In this document: piece after piece, positions 52,604-62,568 of the stretch
Layout: each line of letters begins with the position of its first letter
Position numbering within the stretch: the first letter of the stretch is position 1
Origin: Actinomycetes bacterium
GTDB lineage: Bacteria > Actinomycetota > Acidimicrobiia > Acidimicrobiales > Acidimicrobiaceae
Assembly: GCA_021826315.1 (NCBI GenBank)
Contig: JAKAZZ010000003.1
Location: 20,373-84,372, forward strand
Length of the DNA stretch: 64,000 nt
Direction: 5' to 3'
Notes under the pieces: model-generated
Databases searched by the model: none
What the model saw: the letters and a program-made list of their open reading frames with translations, nothing else
Told to the model about the DNA's origin: nothing
Translations under genes and position numbers: made by a program

Positions 52604-53430
52604 TGTCCTACTATCTGATTGCCATCGGTCTTAGGGCCTTCTCCCCCGCGTGGGTGGTAGCTGGACGCCTCCTCTTTGCGACCATCACTTTGAAGGTTGT
52701 TATGAAGCGTCAAGGCATCACTGTGACTATCCCGCAGCGCAAGGCCCTATTTCGGGTGATGCCGTTACAGGCCCTAATTGCCAACACTCTTCCATTTTTA
52801 GCTATCTCTTTTGGCGAAACCAAGACCTCTGCAGCTACCGCTGGAATGTTGAACGCCTTGACCCCTATCGCTACATTCGTCATTGCACTAGCGACTAAAG
52901 ATAATGACCGTAGGAGTTGGTACAACTACGGAGGCCTCATCCTGGGTGTTGTGGGTGTTGCCCTTATCTTGCAGCCGTGGAATACGACAGGAAGTGGCGC
53001 CATTATCGGCGATATCGTCGTAGCGTTGGCTTCGCTATCTTATGCTCTCGGCTTCGTCTACACCAAGCGTTACGTAGTCAATGGGGACATACAGCCCCTA
53101 GCAGCTAGCTACTACCAAGTCTTGTTCGGGTTCTTGCTGTCGATACCAACCCTTTGGCTGGTATCTTTTCCTGCTCACTCAACTCGTACCTACGCAGCTG
53201 CAGTTGCTGCGATTGTAACCCTAGGCGTAGTCCAAACAGGATTTGCAACCCTCATGTACCACCGGATTAATAGAAGCCTCGGCCCTACGGCGTCAGCTTC
53301 GGTTACCTATATCGTTCCACTCGTTGCGGTGATCTCCTCGATCATTCTCCTCGGAGAGAGTGTAAATCTGCTCTTTGTTGTAGGTGGCTTAACGATTTTG
53401 ACCTCGGTCGTTGCCATTACCCGTAGGTAG
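52561..53430 (+). CDS. EamA/DMT family transporter, true start uncertain
   Basis: ORF track starts at GTG 52654, but the frame upstream reads KGPKAELLLLGSLWGLSYYLIAIGLRAFSPAW, a plausible first TM helix; the frame is open back to 52528. Two EamA-like repeats. Confidence 0.75.
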   Translation, partial: GPKAELLLLGSLWGLSYYLIAIGLRAFSPAWVVAGRLLFATITLKVVMKRQGITVTIPQRKALFRVMPLQALIANTLPFLAISFGETKTSAATAGMLNALTPIATFVIALATKDNDRRSWYNYGGLILGVVGVALILQPWNTTGSGAIIGDIVVALASLSYALGFVYTKRYVVNGDIQPLAASYYQVLFGFLLSIPTLWLVSFPAHSTRTYAAAVAAIVTLGVVQTGFATLMYHRINRSLGPTASASVTYIVPLVAVISSIILLGESVNLLFVVGGLTILTSVVAITRR

Positions 53431-53481
53431 GCGGACCGAGGTCAACTTAGAGATCAACTCGTAGCTAGTTAATAGGGTTAG

Positions 53482-54078
53482 TTAGCGAGACAGATTGGGA
53501 TAAAAGGCTGGACGATTCGCTTCAAAGGCGCTGATCTCTGCCTCTTTTGCGAGAGTTAAGCCGATGTCATCTAGCCCCTCTAGGAATCGATAACGGGTGA
53601 ATTCATTCAAAATGAACTTCGCTTCGAATCCAATAGACGGTGCAGCGACTGACAATGCTTCGATATCGACCGTGATCTCGAGTGTAGGATCGTCGATGAG
53701 TGCCTTTTGAAGGGTCTTGATCTCGTCTTCGCTCAACTTTACAGGAACTAGCCCCGCCTTGGTCGAGTTGTTGAAGAAGATATCGCCGAACCTGAAGGAG
53801 AGTACGGCGCGAAAGCCATAGTCCATGAGGGCCCAAACGGCGTGTTCCCTCGACGAACCGGTTCCGAAGTTTTCGCCGGCTACGAGAATTGTAGCCTTTG
53901 AATAGCGTTCGTCATTGAGAATAAACGATGGATCCTCTCGCCACTCCGAGAATAACCCCGCTCCAAATCCGGTCCTCTCGACCCGCTTTAGCCAGTCGGA
54001 TGGGATGATCTGATCGGTGTCGACGTCGCTTCGCTCTAGCGGAACTGCTTTTCCTGTAAATCTGATTGTTTTTTCCAT
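53482..54078 (-). CDS. leuD: 3-isopropylmalate dehydratase small subunit
   Basis: VPLERSDVDTDQIIPSDWLKRVERTGFG; GENFGTGSSREHAVWALMDYGFRAV. Confidence 0.96.
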   Translation of the reverse strand: MEKTIRFTGKAVPLERSDVDTDQIIPSDWLKRVERTGFGAGLFSEWREDPSFILNDERYSKATILVAGENFGTGSSREHAVWALMDYGFRAVLSFRFGDIFFNNSTKAGLVPVKLSEDEIKTLQKALIDDPTLEITVDIEALSVAAPSIGFEAKFILNEFTRYRFLEGLDDIGLTLAKEAEISAFEANRPAFYPNLSR

Positions 54079-54097
54079 TTTGAATCTTCCTCGACTA

Positions 54098-55501
54098 CTA
54101 CTTGAGATCCGCTGGTTCGGCTAGGTAGCCAACTATCGCAGTAGCTGCTGCCACTGCTGGGGAGACGAGGTGGGTTCTGCCACCTTTCCCTTGGCGTCCT
54201 TCGAAGTTGCGGTTCGAAGTTGATGCGGAACGTTCGCCTACTTTGAGTTGGTCGGGGTTCATACCAAGACACATCGAGCAACCGGCATTTCTCCACTCGA
54301 AGCCAGCTTCGATAAAGATCTTATCGAGACCGAGTTCCTCGGCCTCTTGCTTTACCAAGTGCGAACCAGGTACCACCATTGCCCGAATATTGTCGTGGAC
54401 TTTGCGCCCCTCTACTATCTCAGCTGCGACCTTTAGATCGCTGATACGAGAGTTGGTGCATGATCCGATAAATACGGTGTCAACCTTGACCTCTTTTAGG
54501 GATGTTCCGGCTTTTAGCCCCATGTAACGTAGGGCGCGTGCAGCGGCCTCGCGTTGGGCCGGTTCGCCGAAGCCTTCGGGGTCTGGCACGACACTAGCAA
54601 GTGGAGCAACCTGTGCTGGATTTGTTCCCCACGATACAAATGGGGATAGCTTGGTGGCGTCGATGTGAACTACCTTATCGAAGGCGGCATCTGGATCAGT
54701 TTCCAGAGTTTTCCAGTAGGCAATGGCCGCATCGAGTTCGTCTCCACTAGGTGCGAATGGACGTCCCTTGACGTAGTCAAAGGTCGTCTGATCTGGTGCT
54801 ATCAGACCAGCGCGTGCTCCTGCTTCGATCGACATGTTGCAGATGGTCATTCGCTCTTCCATCGAAAGTTTGCGAATAGCTTCTCCGCGATATTCGATGA
54901 CGTAACCAATGCCGCCACCGGTGCCAATCGTTCCGATGATCGCGAGAATGAGATCCTTTGCGCTAACTCCAGGAGGGAGTTCGCCGTCGACTTCGATAGC
55001 CATTGTCCCTGGCTTAGATTGCGGAAGCGTCTGCGTCGCTAGGACGTGCTCAACTTCGGAAGTCCCAATACCAAATGCGAGGGCGCCGAAGGCACCATGC
55101 GTAGCGGTATGGCTATCGCCGCAAACGATCGTCATCCCCGGGAGGGTCAAACCTTTTTCAGGGCCAATTACGTGGACGATGCCCTGGTTTATATCCCCCA
55201 TCTTGTACAGGGTTATACCAAACTCTTCACAGTTGCGGTTTAGAACTTCGAGTTGCTTGGCTGAGATTGGGTCAGCAACCGGCTTATCGATGTCGATCGT
55301 TGGTACGTTATGATCGGCGGTTGCAATCGTTAAGTCGGGACGGCGAGGCTTTCGACCTGCCATACGTAGACCGTCGAATGCCTGGGGGGATGTTACTTCA
55401 TGTACCAGGTGCAGATCTATGTAGAGCAGATCAGGACTATTCTGACCACTCGCAACTAGATGTGCATCCCAGATCTTTTCCGATAGGGTACGACCTGCCA
55501 T
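54098..55501 (-). CDS. leuC: 3-isopropylmalate dehydratase large subunit
   Basis: [62 protein letters not shown]. Confidence 0.97.
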   Translation of the reverse strand: MAGRTLSEKIWDAHLVASGQNSPDLLYIDLHLVHEVTSPQAFDGLRMAGRKPRRPDLTIATADHNVPTIDIDKPVADPISAKQLEVLNRNCEEFGITLYKMGDINQGIVHVIGPEKGLTLPGMTIVCGDSHTATHGAFGALAFGIGTSEVEHVLATQTLPQSKPGTMAIEVDGELPPGVSAKDLILAIIGTIGTGGGIGYVIEYRGEAIRKLSMEERMTICNMSIEAGARAGLIAPDQTTFDYVKGRPFAPSGDELDAAIAYWKTLETDPDAAFDKVVHIDATKLSPFVSWGTNPAQVAPLASVVPDPEGFGEPAQREAAARALRYMGLKAGTSLKEVKVDTVFIGSCTNSRISDLKVAAEIVEGRKVHDNIRAMVVPGSHLVKQEAEELGLDKIFIEAGFEWRNAGCSMCLGMNPDQLKVGERSASTSNRNFEGRQGKGGRTHLVSPAVAAATAIVGYLAEPADLK

Positions 55502-55752
55502 TTGACCTTCCTATTTTGATTGGAACCTGCGGGCTATTAAATTAGTATCCACGGTTCGCGCCCAAGACGTTGGAAGCTGAAAGCACGAGTTATATCGTGA
55601 AGTGAAATCCTAAAAAATTCACCTCTTTGGCTCAACCGCCAACTTTTGGTTAGATAGAAAAGCATAGTAAACCTAGGTGCGCCTTGAGGCGAATCGGGGT
55701 TGTTCGGTGCATTGGGTTCATAATCGGTAAAGTTTCGGCTAACTTCTAACGC

Positions 55753-56217
55753 ATGAGTCAGACACTAACAAGACAAGCCTATGAGAGATTGGTCGCCGAA
55801 TTAGACGAGCTGACCACTAGAGGTCGTATCGATATAGCTCGTGTCATTGAAGAGGCTCGCGCACTCGGTGACCTTAGGGAAAATGGCGACTACCACGCCG
55901 CGAAAGATACGCAGGGCAAGATGGAGGCGCGGATTCGCCAGATCGAATCCATACTAAAAGATGCAATCGTGCTTGACGGCGCTGAGGTTCGTGACGATAT
56001 ATCCGTAGGATGCGTTATCACACTTCGTTACGTCGGGGATGAAGATACGGAGGAGTACTTCTTCGGATCTATCGAAGAGAAGCGTGAGGGGATGGGAACA
56101 CTTTCACCGTCGAGCCCGTTAGGTCAATCGATCGAAGGAAAAAAGGTGGGAGATATCGTCTCTTATCAAGCTCCTGGAGGCGAACTTCAAGTCGAAGTTG
56201 TAGCGATCGACCGTTAA
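55753..56217 (+). CDS. greA: Transcription elongation factor GreA
   Basis: ARALGDLRENGDYHAAKDTQGKMEARIRQIESILKDA; SPLGQSIEGKKVGDIVSYQAPGG. Confidence 0.95.
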   Translation: MSQTLTRQAYERLVAELDELTTRGRIDIARVIEEARALGDLRENGDYHAAKDTQGKMEARIRQIESILKDAIVLDGAEVRDDISVGCVITLRYVGDEDTEEYFFGSIEEKREGMGTLSPSSPLGQSIEGKKVGDIVSYQAPGGELQVEVVAIDR

Positions 56218-56263
56218 TGACGACGATTTGTCGCACTAACTAAAAAGTTGGACGTCCTAATAG

Positions 56264-56292
56264 TTGTACGCAAGGCCTTCGGATGCTAGGAT
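56264..56292 (+). promoter_or_regulatory. Candidate promoter of the leuB-ilvE-cimA leader transcript
   Basis: TTGTAC (56264-56269), 17-bp spacer, TAGGAT (56287-56292). Confidence 0.45.
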
Positions 56293-56331
56293 TAGACGAA
56301 ATTTGTTGTTAATAAACTCAGTGAGGGTTTG

Positions 56332-56370
56332 TTGAGCTCGATAATCGTATCGTTCGGAGTAGTGATTTAA
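56332..56370 (+). CDS. Putative leuB-ilvE-cimA leader peptide (M)SSIIVSFGVVI
   Basis: TTG AGC TCG ATA ATC GTA TCG TTC GGA GTA GTG ATT TAA preceded by GAGGG; 6 of 12 residues Ile/Val; followed by a 14-bp hairpin and a terminator. Not in the ORF track. Confidence 0.75.
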   Translation: MSSIIVSFGVVI

Positions 56371-56406
56371 AGAGCTTGTGGTTCACAAAGGTGGATCACA
56401 AGCTTT

Positions 56407-56438
56407 GACCGGCCACGTGAAAGTGGACGGTCTTTTTT
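56407..56438 (+). terminator. Attenuator terminator before leuB
   Basis: GACCGGCCAC-GTGAAA-GTGGACGGTC (one mismatch) followed by TTTTTT; preceded by hairpin AGCTTGTGGTTCAC-AAAG-GTGGATCACAAGCT (56373-56404). Confidence 0.85.
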
Positions 56439-56483
56439 ATTTCTAAAGAAAGACGATCGCTGTAAATCTGGGGGTTATAACTC

Positions 56484-57509
56484 GTGCATAAGATTGCACT
56501 AATTGGTGGAGACGGCATAGGTCCAGAAGTTGTGGACGAAGCGATGCGCGTGGTAGCTGCCACGAAAGTACCTTTTACAACTTCTTCTTACGATCTCGGA
56601 GCGGCAAGATACATCAAGGATAAAGTCGTACTTCCAGACGAGACACTTGCTGAGCTTCGTGGTTTCGACGCGATCATGCTCGGAGCTATTGGTCCGGCAA
56701 TTGGTTCCAAGGAAGTTCCATCAGGAATACTCGAGCGAGGCCTGCTATTGAAGCTGCGCTTCGAACTTGACTTGTATATCAATCACCGTCCATTCATAAC
56801 TCCACCCACTGGTAACGGTGGTCGTTTTGAAGATGTTGATTTTATCGTTATTCGCGAGAACACCGAAGGCACCTATGCGGGTGAGGGTGGGCTGTTGAGG
56901 CGAGGTACTCCTCACGAAATCGCTACCCAAGGTTCTGTAAATACAAGGTTCGGGGTTGAGCGTGCAATTAGGTATGCCTTTGAATTGGCAAATTCGCGTC
57001 TTCGTAAACACCTCACCTTGGTTCACAAGACAAATGTCCTTACCTTTTCGGGTGACCTATGGCAGCGCACCTTCGACGAGGTATCCAAGGAGTATCCAGA
57101 TGTTGCGACGGCATACAATCACGTCGACGCAGCTTGCATTTATATGGTTGACTCCCCGAGCCGTTACGACGTCGTAGTTACCGACAATCTCTTTGGAGAC
57201 ATCATCACGGATCTCGCAGGAGCAATCTCGGGCGGGATCGGCCATGCAGCTTCGGCGAACTTGAATCCAGCTCGTACCGGCCCTTCCTTGTTCGAACCAG
57301 TACACGGCGCCGCTCATGACATAGTTGGCACTGGAAAGGCAAATCCAATCGCAGCGATTCGATCAGCTGCGCTCATGCTCGATTTTCTAGGCGAAGGCAA
57401 AGCCGCCAAAGCCATCTTCGACGTTCTTGGTCAATACAGTCCAAATTCGACAATGACAACATCTGAAATTGGAAATGAAATAGCAGAAAGGGTAGCAAAT
57501 GCCAATTGA
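56484..57509 (+). CDS. leuB: 3-isopropylmalate dehydrogenase
   Basis: IALIGGDGIGPEVVDEAMRVV; VTDNLFGDIITDLAGAISGGIGHAASANLNP. Confidence 0.93.
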   Translation: MHKIALIGGDGIGPEVVDEAMRVVAATKVPFTTSSYDLGAARYIKDKVVLPDETLAELRGFDAIMLGAIGPAIGSKEVPSGILERGLLLKLRFELDLYINHRPFITPPTGNGGRFEDVDFIVIRENTEGTYAGEGGLLRRGTPHEIATQGSVNTRFGVERAIRYAFELANSRLRKHLTLVHKTNVLTFSGDLWQRTFDEVSKEYPDVATAYNHVDAACIYMVDSPSRYDVVVTDNLFGDIITDLAGAISGGIGHAASANLNPARTGPSLFEPVHGAAHDIVGTGKANPIAAIRSAALMLDFLGEGKAAKAIFDVLGQYSPNSTMTTSEIGNEIAERVANAN

Positions 57510-58422
57510 GAAGAGTGGTTATATTTGGATGAACGGTGAGATCAAAGCGTGGGATGAGGCAAACATTCACGTTCTGACTCACGGTCTTCACTACGGCTCT
57601 GGTGTCTTCGAAGGTATTCGCGCCTATAAAACCCCGACTGGAACTGCCGTCTTTCGTTTGGTAGATCACATCGACAGACTCTTCCAATCTGCGAAGATCT
57701 TTATGATCGATATTCCATTCACTCGTGACGAGCTTGTAGATGCAACCCTTGAACTGGTTAAGAAAAATGCCCTCGAAGAGTGCTACATTCGCCCTATTGT
57801 CTACCTCGGTTACGGCGAAATGGGGCTAAACCCTCTTGCTTGCAAGGCTGATGTATCTATAGCCGCATGGAAGTGGGGGACTTACCTTGGAGCCGAGGGA
57901 GTCGCTAAGGGTATCCGGCTGAAGATTAGCTCGTGGGTGCGTCACAACCCCAACTCGCTACCGCCAGCAGCTAAGGGTACTGGAATGTACATTAACTCAT
58001 CGCTTGCGAAGGTAGAGGCCGTCAAGGCTGGATACGACGAGGCGATCCTCCTCTCGCCACAGGGATATGTCTCTGAGTGCACAGGAGAGAATGTCTTCGT
58101 AGTACGCAAGGGCAAGGTCTACACACCTCCTACGTCCGCTGGTGCGCTTGAGGGAATTACTCAATCTACGGTGGGCGCCCTCGCAAATGACCTTGGTTAC
58201 GAGGTAGAGGTTGCTAACCTACTCCGCTCCGATCTGTACACCGCAGAAGAGATATTTGTCTGTGGTACCGCTGCTGAAGTAACTCCTGCGGTGTCGGTCG
58301 ACGATCGCATCGTCGGCGACGGCGTTCCAGGTGTCTTTACCAAGGCTATCCAAGCCGCCTACTTCAAGGCAGTTCATGGAGAGTCTGATGACCACAAGGA
58401 GTGGCTAGATTATGTCGGCTGA
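57499..58422 (+). CDS. ilvE: Branched-chain amino acid aminotransferase
   Basis: HGLHYGSGVFEGIRAYKT; GYDEAILLSPQGYVSECTGENVFVVRKGKVYTP. Confidence 0.95.
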   Translation: MPIEKSGYIWMNGEIKAWDEANIHVLTHGLHYGSGVFEGIRAYKTPTGTAVFRLVDHIDRLFQSAKIFMIDIPFTRDELVDATLELVKKNALEECYIRPIVYLGYGEMGLNPLACKADVSIAAWKWGTYLGAEGVAKGIRLKISSWVRHNPNSLPPAAKGTGMYINSSLAKVEAVKAGYDEAILLSPQGYVSECTGENVFVVRKGKVYTPPTSAGALEGITQSTVGALANDLGYEVEVANLLRSDLYTAEEIFVCGTAAEVTPAVSVDDRIVGDGVPGVFTKAIQAAYFKAVHGESDDHKEWLDYVG

Positions 58423-60001
58423 GATCGACTTTGCGTTACCTTCTAGTGTTGACATCTACGATACGACACTTCGAGATGGCTCACAACAAGAGGGTATCTC
58501 GCTTACAGTCGATGACAAGTTGAAAGTTGCAGAGCAGCTAGATCGCCTCGGGGTTCGTTTTATTGAAGGCGGATGGCCTGGGGCGAACCCCAAGGACATT
58601 GAGTTCTTTAGGAGGGCTCCCAAGGAGCTCTCCTTCAATGTTGCAACTTTGGTTGCATTTGGATCTACGATGAGGCCAGGGGCGGATCCGAGCAAAGACG
58701 AAACTCTTCGGAACATGCTTGACTCCGAGACTGAAGCAGTCTGCATGGTAGCCAAGTCCTGGGACTACCACGTCACTGAGGCTCTTCGAACCACCTTAGA
58801 TGAGGCTGTTCGCATGGCCGAGGAGTCGGTAAAGTACCTAGTCGAGAGGGGTAGGCGGGTATTTTTCGACGCCGAGCACTTCTTTGATGGATATCGAAAC
58901 AATCCAGAGTTTGCCCTTAGGGTTCTCAAAGCTGCGGAAAATGGTGGTGCATCGACCTTGGTCCTTTGCGATACCAACGGTGGAACCTTGCCACACCAAG
59001 TCTCAAAGATCGTCTCGACCGTAAAGTCGACGACGGATCTTCAGATCGGTGTTCACTTTCACAATGACTCCGGTTGCGCTACTGCAAATGCTCTTACCTC
59101 TGTTGAATTGGGAGCAACACACGTCCAGGGTTGTATCAACGGTTATGGTGAGCGGACGGGAAACACCGACCTCTCGGTGACTATCCCTAACCTTTCGCTC
59201 AAGATGGGTATCGATACGATCCCCCGCGAGCGGATCTCGCTTATCACTTCGGTATCTCGCCACGTAGCTGAAGTCATAAACATCGCTACTGATCCGCAAA
59301 AGCCCTACGTTGGCACTTCGGCTTTTACGCATAAAGCCGGTCTTCACGTGAGTGCAATAGCGCGTCGCAAGGATGCATATGAGCACATTGCTCCGGAGAC
59401 CGTTGGTAACGGAACCCGATTTGTAGTCTCCGAAATGGCCGGTCGATCAACCGTTGCCATCAAAGCCTCAGAGCTTGGGATCGAACTTGACAAGGACCAG
59501 ATCGCAACGGTCTTGGACCACTTGAAGGTACTCGAGCATCAGGGCTATCACTTTGAGACAGCCGATGGATCGCTTGAACTACTCCTTCGCAGGGCGACAG
59601 GCTGGGAACAGAAGTACTTTGAGGTCGAATCCTTCCGAGTCATCAACGATTGCCGTGCTGAAGGCGAGCCAAATACTGAGGCTACGGTGAAGCTTTGGGT
59701 AAATGGAACAAGGGTCGTCGACACTGCCGAAGGAAACGGTCCGGTCAATGCTCTTGACGGAGTTCTTCGCAAGGGATTGGCTCAGGATTACCCCACTCTT
59801 TCAGGCGTCCACCTCACAGACTTTAAAGTCCGTGTCCTCGATTCAACTAGCGGTACCGGGGCCAAAGTTAGAGTGCTGATTACCTCGAGCGACTCAAATG
59901 GCCAGTGGACGACAATTGGAGTATCATCGAATGTCATAGACGCCTCGTGGCAGGCGCTGCAAGACTCGATAGTCGTCGGACTTCTTCGCGCTGAAGCCTA
60001 G
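58412..60001 (+). CDS. cimA: Citramalate synthase
   Basis: VDIYDTTLRDGSQQEGISLTVDDKLKVAEQLDRLGVRFIEGGWPGANPKDIEFF; GVHFHNDSGCATANALTSVELGATHVQGCINGYGERTGNTDL. Confidence 0.93.
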   Translation: MSAEIDFALPSSVDIYDTTLRDGSQQEGISLTVDDKLKVAEQLDRLGVRFIEGGWPGANPKDIEFFRRAPKELSFNVATLVAFGSTMRPGADPSKDETLRNMLDSETEAVCMVAKSWDYHVTEALRTTLDEAVRMAEESVKYLVERGRRVFFDAEHFFDGYRNNPEFALRVLKAAENGGASTLVLCDTNGGTLPHQVSKIVSTVKSTTDLQIGVHFHNDSGCATANALTSVELGATHVQGCINGYGERTGNTDLSVTIPNLSLKMGIDTIPRERISLITSVSRHVAEVINIATDPQKPYVGTSAFTHKAGLHVSAIARRKDAYEHIAPETVGNGTRFVVSEMAGRSTVAIKASELGIELDKDQIATVLDHLKVLEHQGYHFETADGSLELLLRRATGWEQKYFEVESFRVINDCRAEGEPNTEATVKLWVNGTRVVDTAEGNGPVNALDGVLRKGLAQDYPTLSGVHLTDFKVRVLDSTSGTGAKVRVLITSSDSNGQWTTIGVSSNVIDASWQALQDSIVVGLLRAEA

Positions 60002-60063
60002 GGCGATCTTACCTTTTGATAAATGTGCAATTGTATAGGTGTGACCTTTGAAATGGGGAGAAT

Positions 60064-60567
60064 TTGACTCAGCCACCGTATGTTCCAGTGAGCAAGGGAT
60101 CGTCACTTCGTAAATTCGACTCTCTGTCACTGCCGAAATCTTGGAAGCTTAACCGTCCAGCTGAATTATCGGTAAATCGCCATAGCGCAGTGGAACAGGG
60201 AAAGCAGCTCGGTACTCCTGGTCCTGATAGTGGATTTGCAATGAAATTAGCAAGAGTAGCCCTTGAAGGCGTCACGGATAGTTCGGGATTAAGTGCGGCT
60301 GATATCAAGGCTGCTGTAGTTGCGGTAACCATTGCTCGTGCCTCTCTGTTTTCACGGGCACCAGTAATGAACGATGTCCGTTTTGCAATAGCTTCTTTGG
60401 CGATTGGATCTGAAAACCTTGGCACTCGCGAAGTTGAGGTTCGTAATCATTTGGTTCGAGGGATCTCGCACGACTATATGAAGGCTAGAGACTTGGTTGG
60501 TCGATATGGTGTCGAGACTCTCAAACAAGATTCCGATAAGGTAACGCCCCAAGCTATATTTTCTTAG
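60064..60567 (+). CDS. Hypothetical protein (MTQPPYVPV-type actinobacterial family)
   Basis: MTQPPYVPVSKGSSLRKFDSLSLPKSWKLNRPAEL..GTPGPDSGFAMKLAR; resembles a conserved uncharacterised actinobacterial family from memory. Confidence 0.7.
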   Translation: MTQPPYVPVSKGSSLRKFDSLSLPKSWKLNRPAELSVNRHSAVEQGKQLGTPGPDSGFAMKLARVALEGVTDSSGLSAADIKAAVVAVTIARASLFSRAPVMNDVRFAIASLAIGSENLGTREVEVRNHLVRGISHDYMKARDLVGRYGVETLKQDSDKVTPQAIFS

Positions 60568-61218
60568 TGTTTGAGGGTGAATAGCCCTCTGGTGTCTGCT
60601 TGCTTAGCGATCTATTAATGAGAGCGAGTATCGAAAGTTAGGCGCGGTCGGATTGACCACAGGAGTCGATACGTCGACGCCGAACAAATAGAGCGTTTTG
60701 TCGGTGAAACTCTCACTCCGCCGATCGACGCAGCTATTGCGAAAATCTAACAAAGATATAGAGATGTAACTGATTGGATGCACTGTGTATCGATCCAGAA
60801 ACCTCATTATGCGACTCGAAAGATGTTGCGGGCAATTTAGGTAAGCTCCACGAGCAACGAGCCGTAACACCACACTCTTTGGTTTTTTGCGTTCAACTAC
60901 TGGGGATATCAAAAGCTCGACGAGCTTCTCGTAAGGTGAGCGTAGGATCGATTAAAAACCGAGATAAATACACTGACACTTCGACCAACTCCCGTAAAGG
61001 TCACGTGCCTATGAGCCAGAGAGTCACGCTTTCACTCGTTCTGTTCGGAGGTTTTGAGTCGCGGATTGAATGGATTTCGGGAATGTGGAGGCTTTGGAGC
61101 GATCCAACATCTTCGAGACTCTAAAAAATGCTTGCAACGCTTATATTTCCTGTTGGACTCCCTCCTACCTTTATGTTTGCTGGCTCAGCCGGCGGAACTT
61201 CGACGTCTACTTCCGGAC

Positions 61219-61863
61219 TTATCGACCCCAATCACGAAAGCAAAGCTATCGCTTCGTGACTTTGATCATCAGGTTTCCAACAAGGCGGCCAATCACGTCA
61301 TTAGCCACAACACCGCCAGAGTTATAGTTGGTGACGTGAGGGGTATTGAGAAGGAGACCAAGTCCAAGCGGCGCATGGGCCGCCACTGTCGTCAACAACT
61401 GTCCCAGTGGTCGAGAGCTCGACAGGAACGCTACCTCAAAGACACGACCGGATTAGACCTAGATTTCTTGAACGAATCGGGTTCAACCAAGACCTGTCCA
61501 GCGTGCTTGACACGCAATCGACCATCAGGTCGACACTACCGATGCAAGAACACTATTTGTGGTTTTACTTGTCATCGAGACGCTGTAGGAGCGATCAATA
61601 TCCTCCAGAAGGCGTTATGCGGGGAATACACTCCAATTGGACCGGACATAAAAGTCCGAGTCACGTATCTCCGGGCTGTTGAGCGCTGGTCCCCTGATCA
61701 ACGTGAAGCACACCGCAAGGTGCAGTGCCGCAAGGCCAGAGCCCTGAGTAGTGCCCAGAACCGGGCCTTGTCTGAGGCAACTCAGATTAGCAAGCCGAAG
61801 CTAGCAAACTCATCCACCAGTACCGATTCATCGGTACCAGACCAGTTGGTCGTGGTGGCGTGA
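61219..61863 (+). pseudogene. TnpB/OrfB-like (IS200/IS605-type) RNA-guided nuclease, N-terminally truncated
   Basis: LSLRDFDHQVSNKAANHVISHNTARVIVGDVRGI (RuvC-II region); STKTCPACLTRNRPSGRHYRCKNTICGFTCHRDAVGAINI (zinc ribbon and RuvC-III). No RuvC-I-like segment upstream; ORF track ORF is 61054-61863. Confidence 0.8.
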
Positions 61864-61936
61864 CGGGAGCGATGCTTGGTAACCCCAACCAAACGGCGGA
61901 GCCAGAAGCCCCGTCCGTAAGGGCGGGGAGGTTCAC
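61820..61936 (+). ncRNA. Candidate omega-RNA scaffold / right end of the TnpB element
   Basis: Overlaps the tnpB 3' end; hairpin GTACCGAT-TC-ATCGGTAC (61820-61837) and terminal CCCCGTCC-GTAA-GGGCGGGG (61909-61928) followed by AGGTTCAC. Confidence 0.65.
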
Positions 61937-62568
61937 CTTTCGAGGCTCTATTGAATCTCTGGGGCATCCTATGAAATCCTTGAATTGACTACTAACTCAA
62001 GCAGATTAGTTCTCTGAAATCTGGATGCTAGATACGCCTCGTTGTCGACTTTCTTTTTGTGGCGAACAAATCGAAATAAGCGCCGTCGCCTTCCACGTAA
62101 TCGGCACCTACTTTTTTATTGGGGGATGCGCCTAATTGCGAATTTGACCCGACCCTCTAAATCTAGGAGAGAGGTAATTCAGGAAGTCAACGCCTTCCGA
62201 AGGCAGTTTAGAGTAAGTTGCTGGGGATGATTGAGCCAAATATTATTCAATTACGATCAAGCGCTCTCCGAATCCCATAACGCGCATGAACCCTGCCTAA
62301 GCGGATCTATTCCCAATTGAGCCAAAGCAGAACTCTTAGTTCTCACCCTTCGCTCACTTTTGTCGGTTTATCACTGTTGACATGAACGGAATAATATCCT
62401 CAAAGATTCAACTCCTGTTGCGAGGGAATGGGGTATAAGACCCCCTCGTACCCGGTCCATTTCGCCTGATAACCGCACGCCACTATAGCTTCTCATTGCT
62501 GGGAGTTCGAGCGGCAAGTGGGGCACTTGGCCCGGCTCGCTCAGTTATTAACAACGCCTGGTGGTTTG

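Noticed and set aside
55502-55752. Possible leader peptide upstream of leuC
   Set aside because: Minus-strand short ORF beginning MLFYLTKSWRLSQRG lacks a branched-chain codon run and no terminator follows.
60604-61124. ORFs between the MTQPPYVPV-type protein and tnpB
   Set aside because: No family resemblance, mutually overlapping on both strands; could not be linked to a TnpB N-terminus by eye.
62042-62230. 62-aa basic ORF
   Set aside because: Short, arginine-rich, no recognisable domain; possibly part of IS debris but not supportable.
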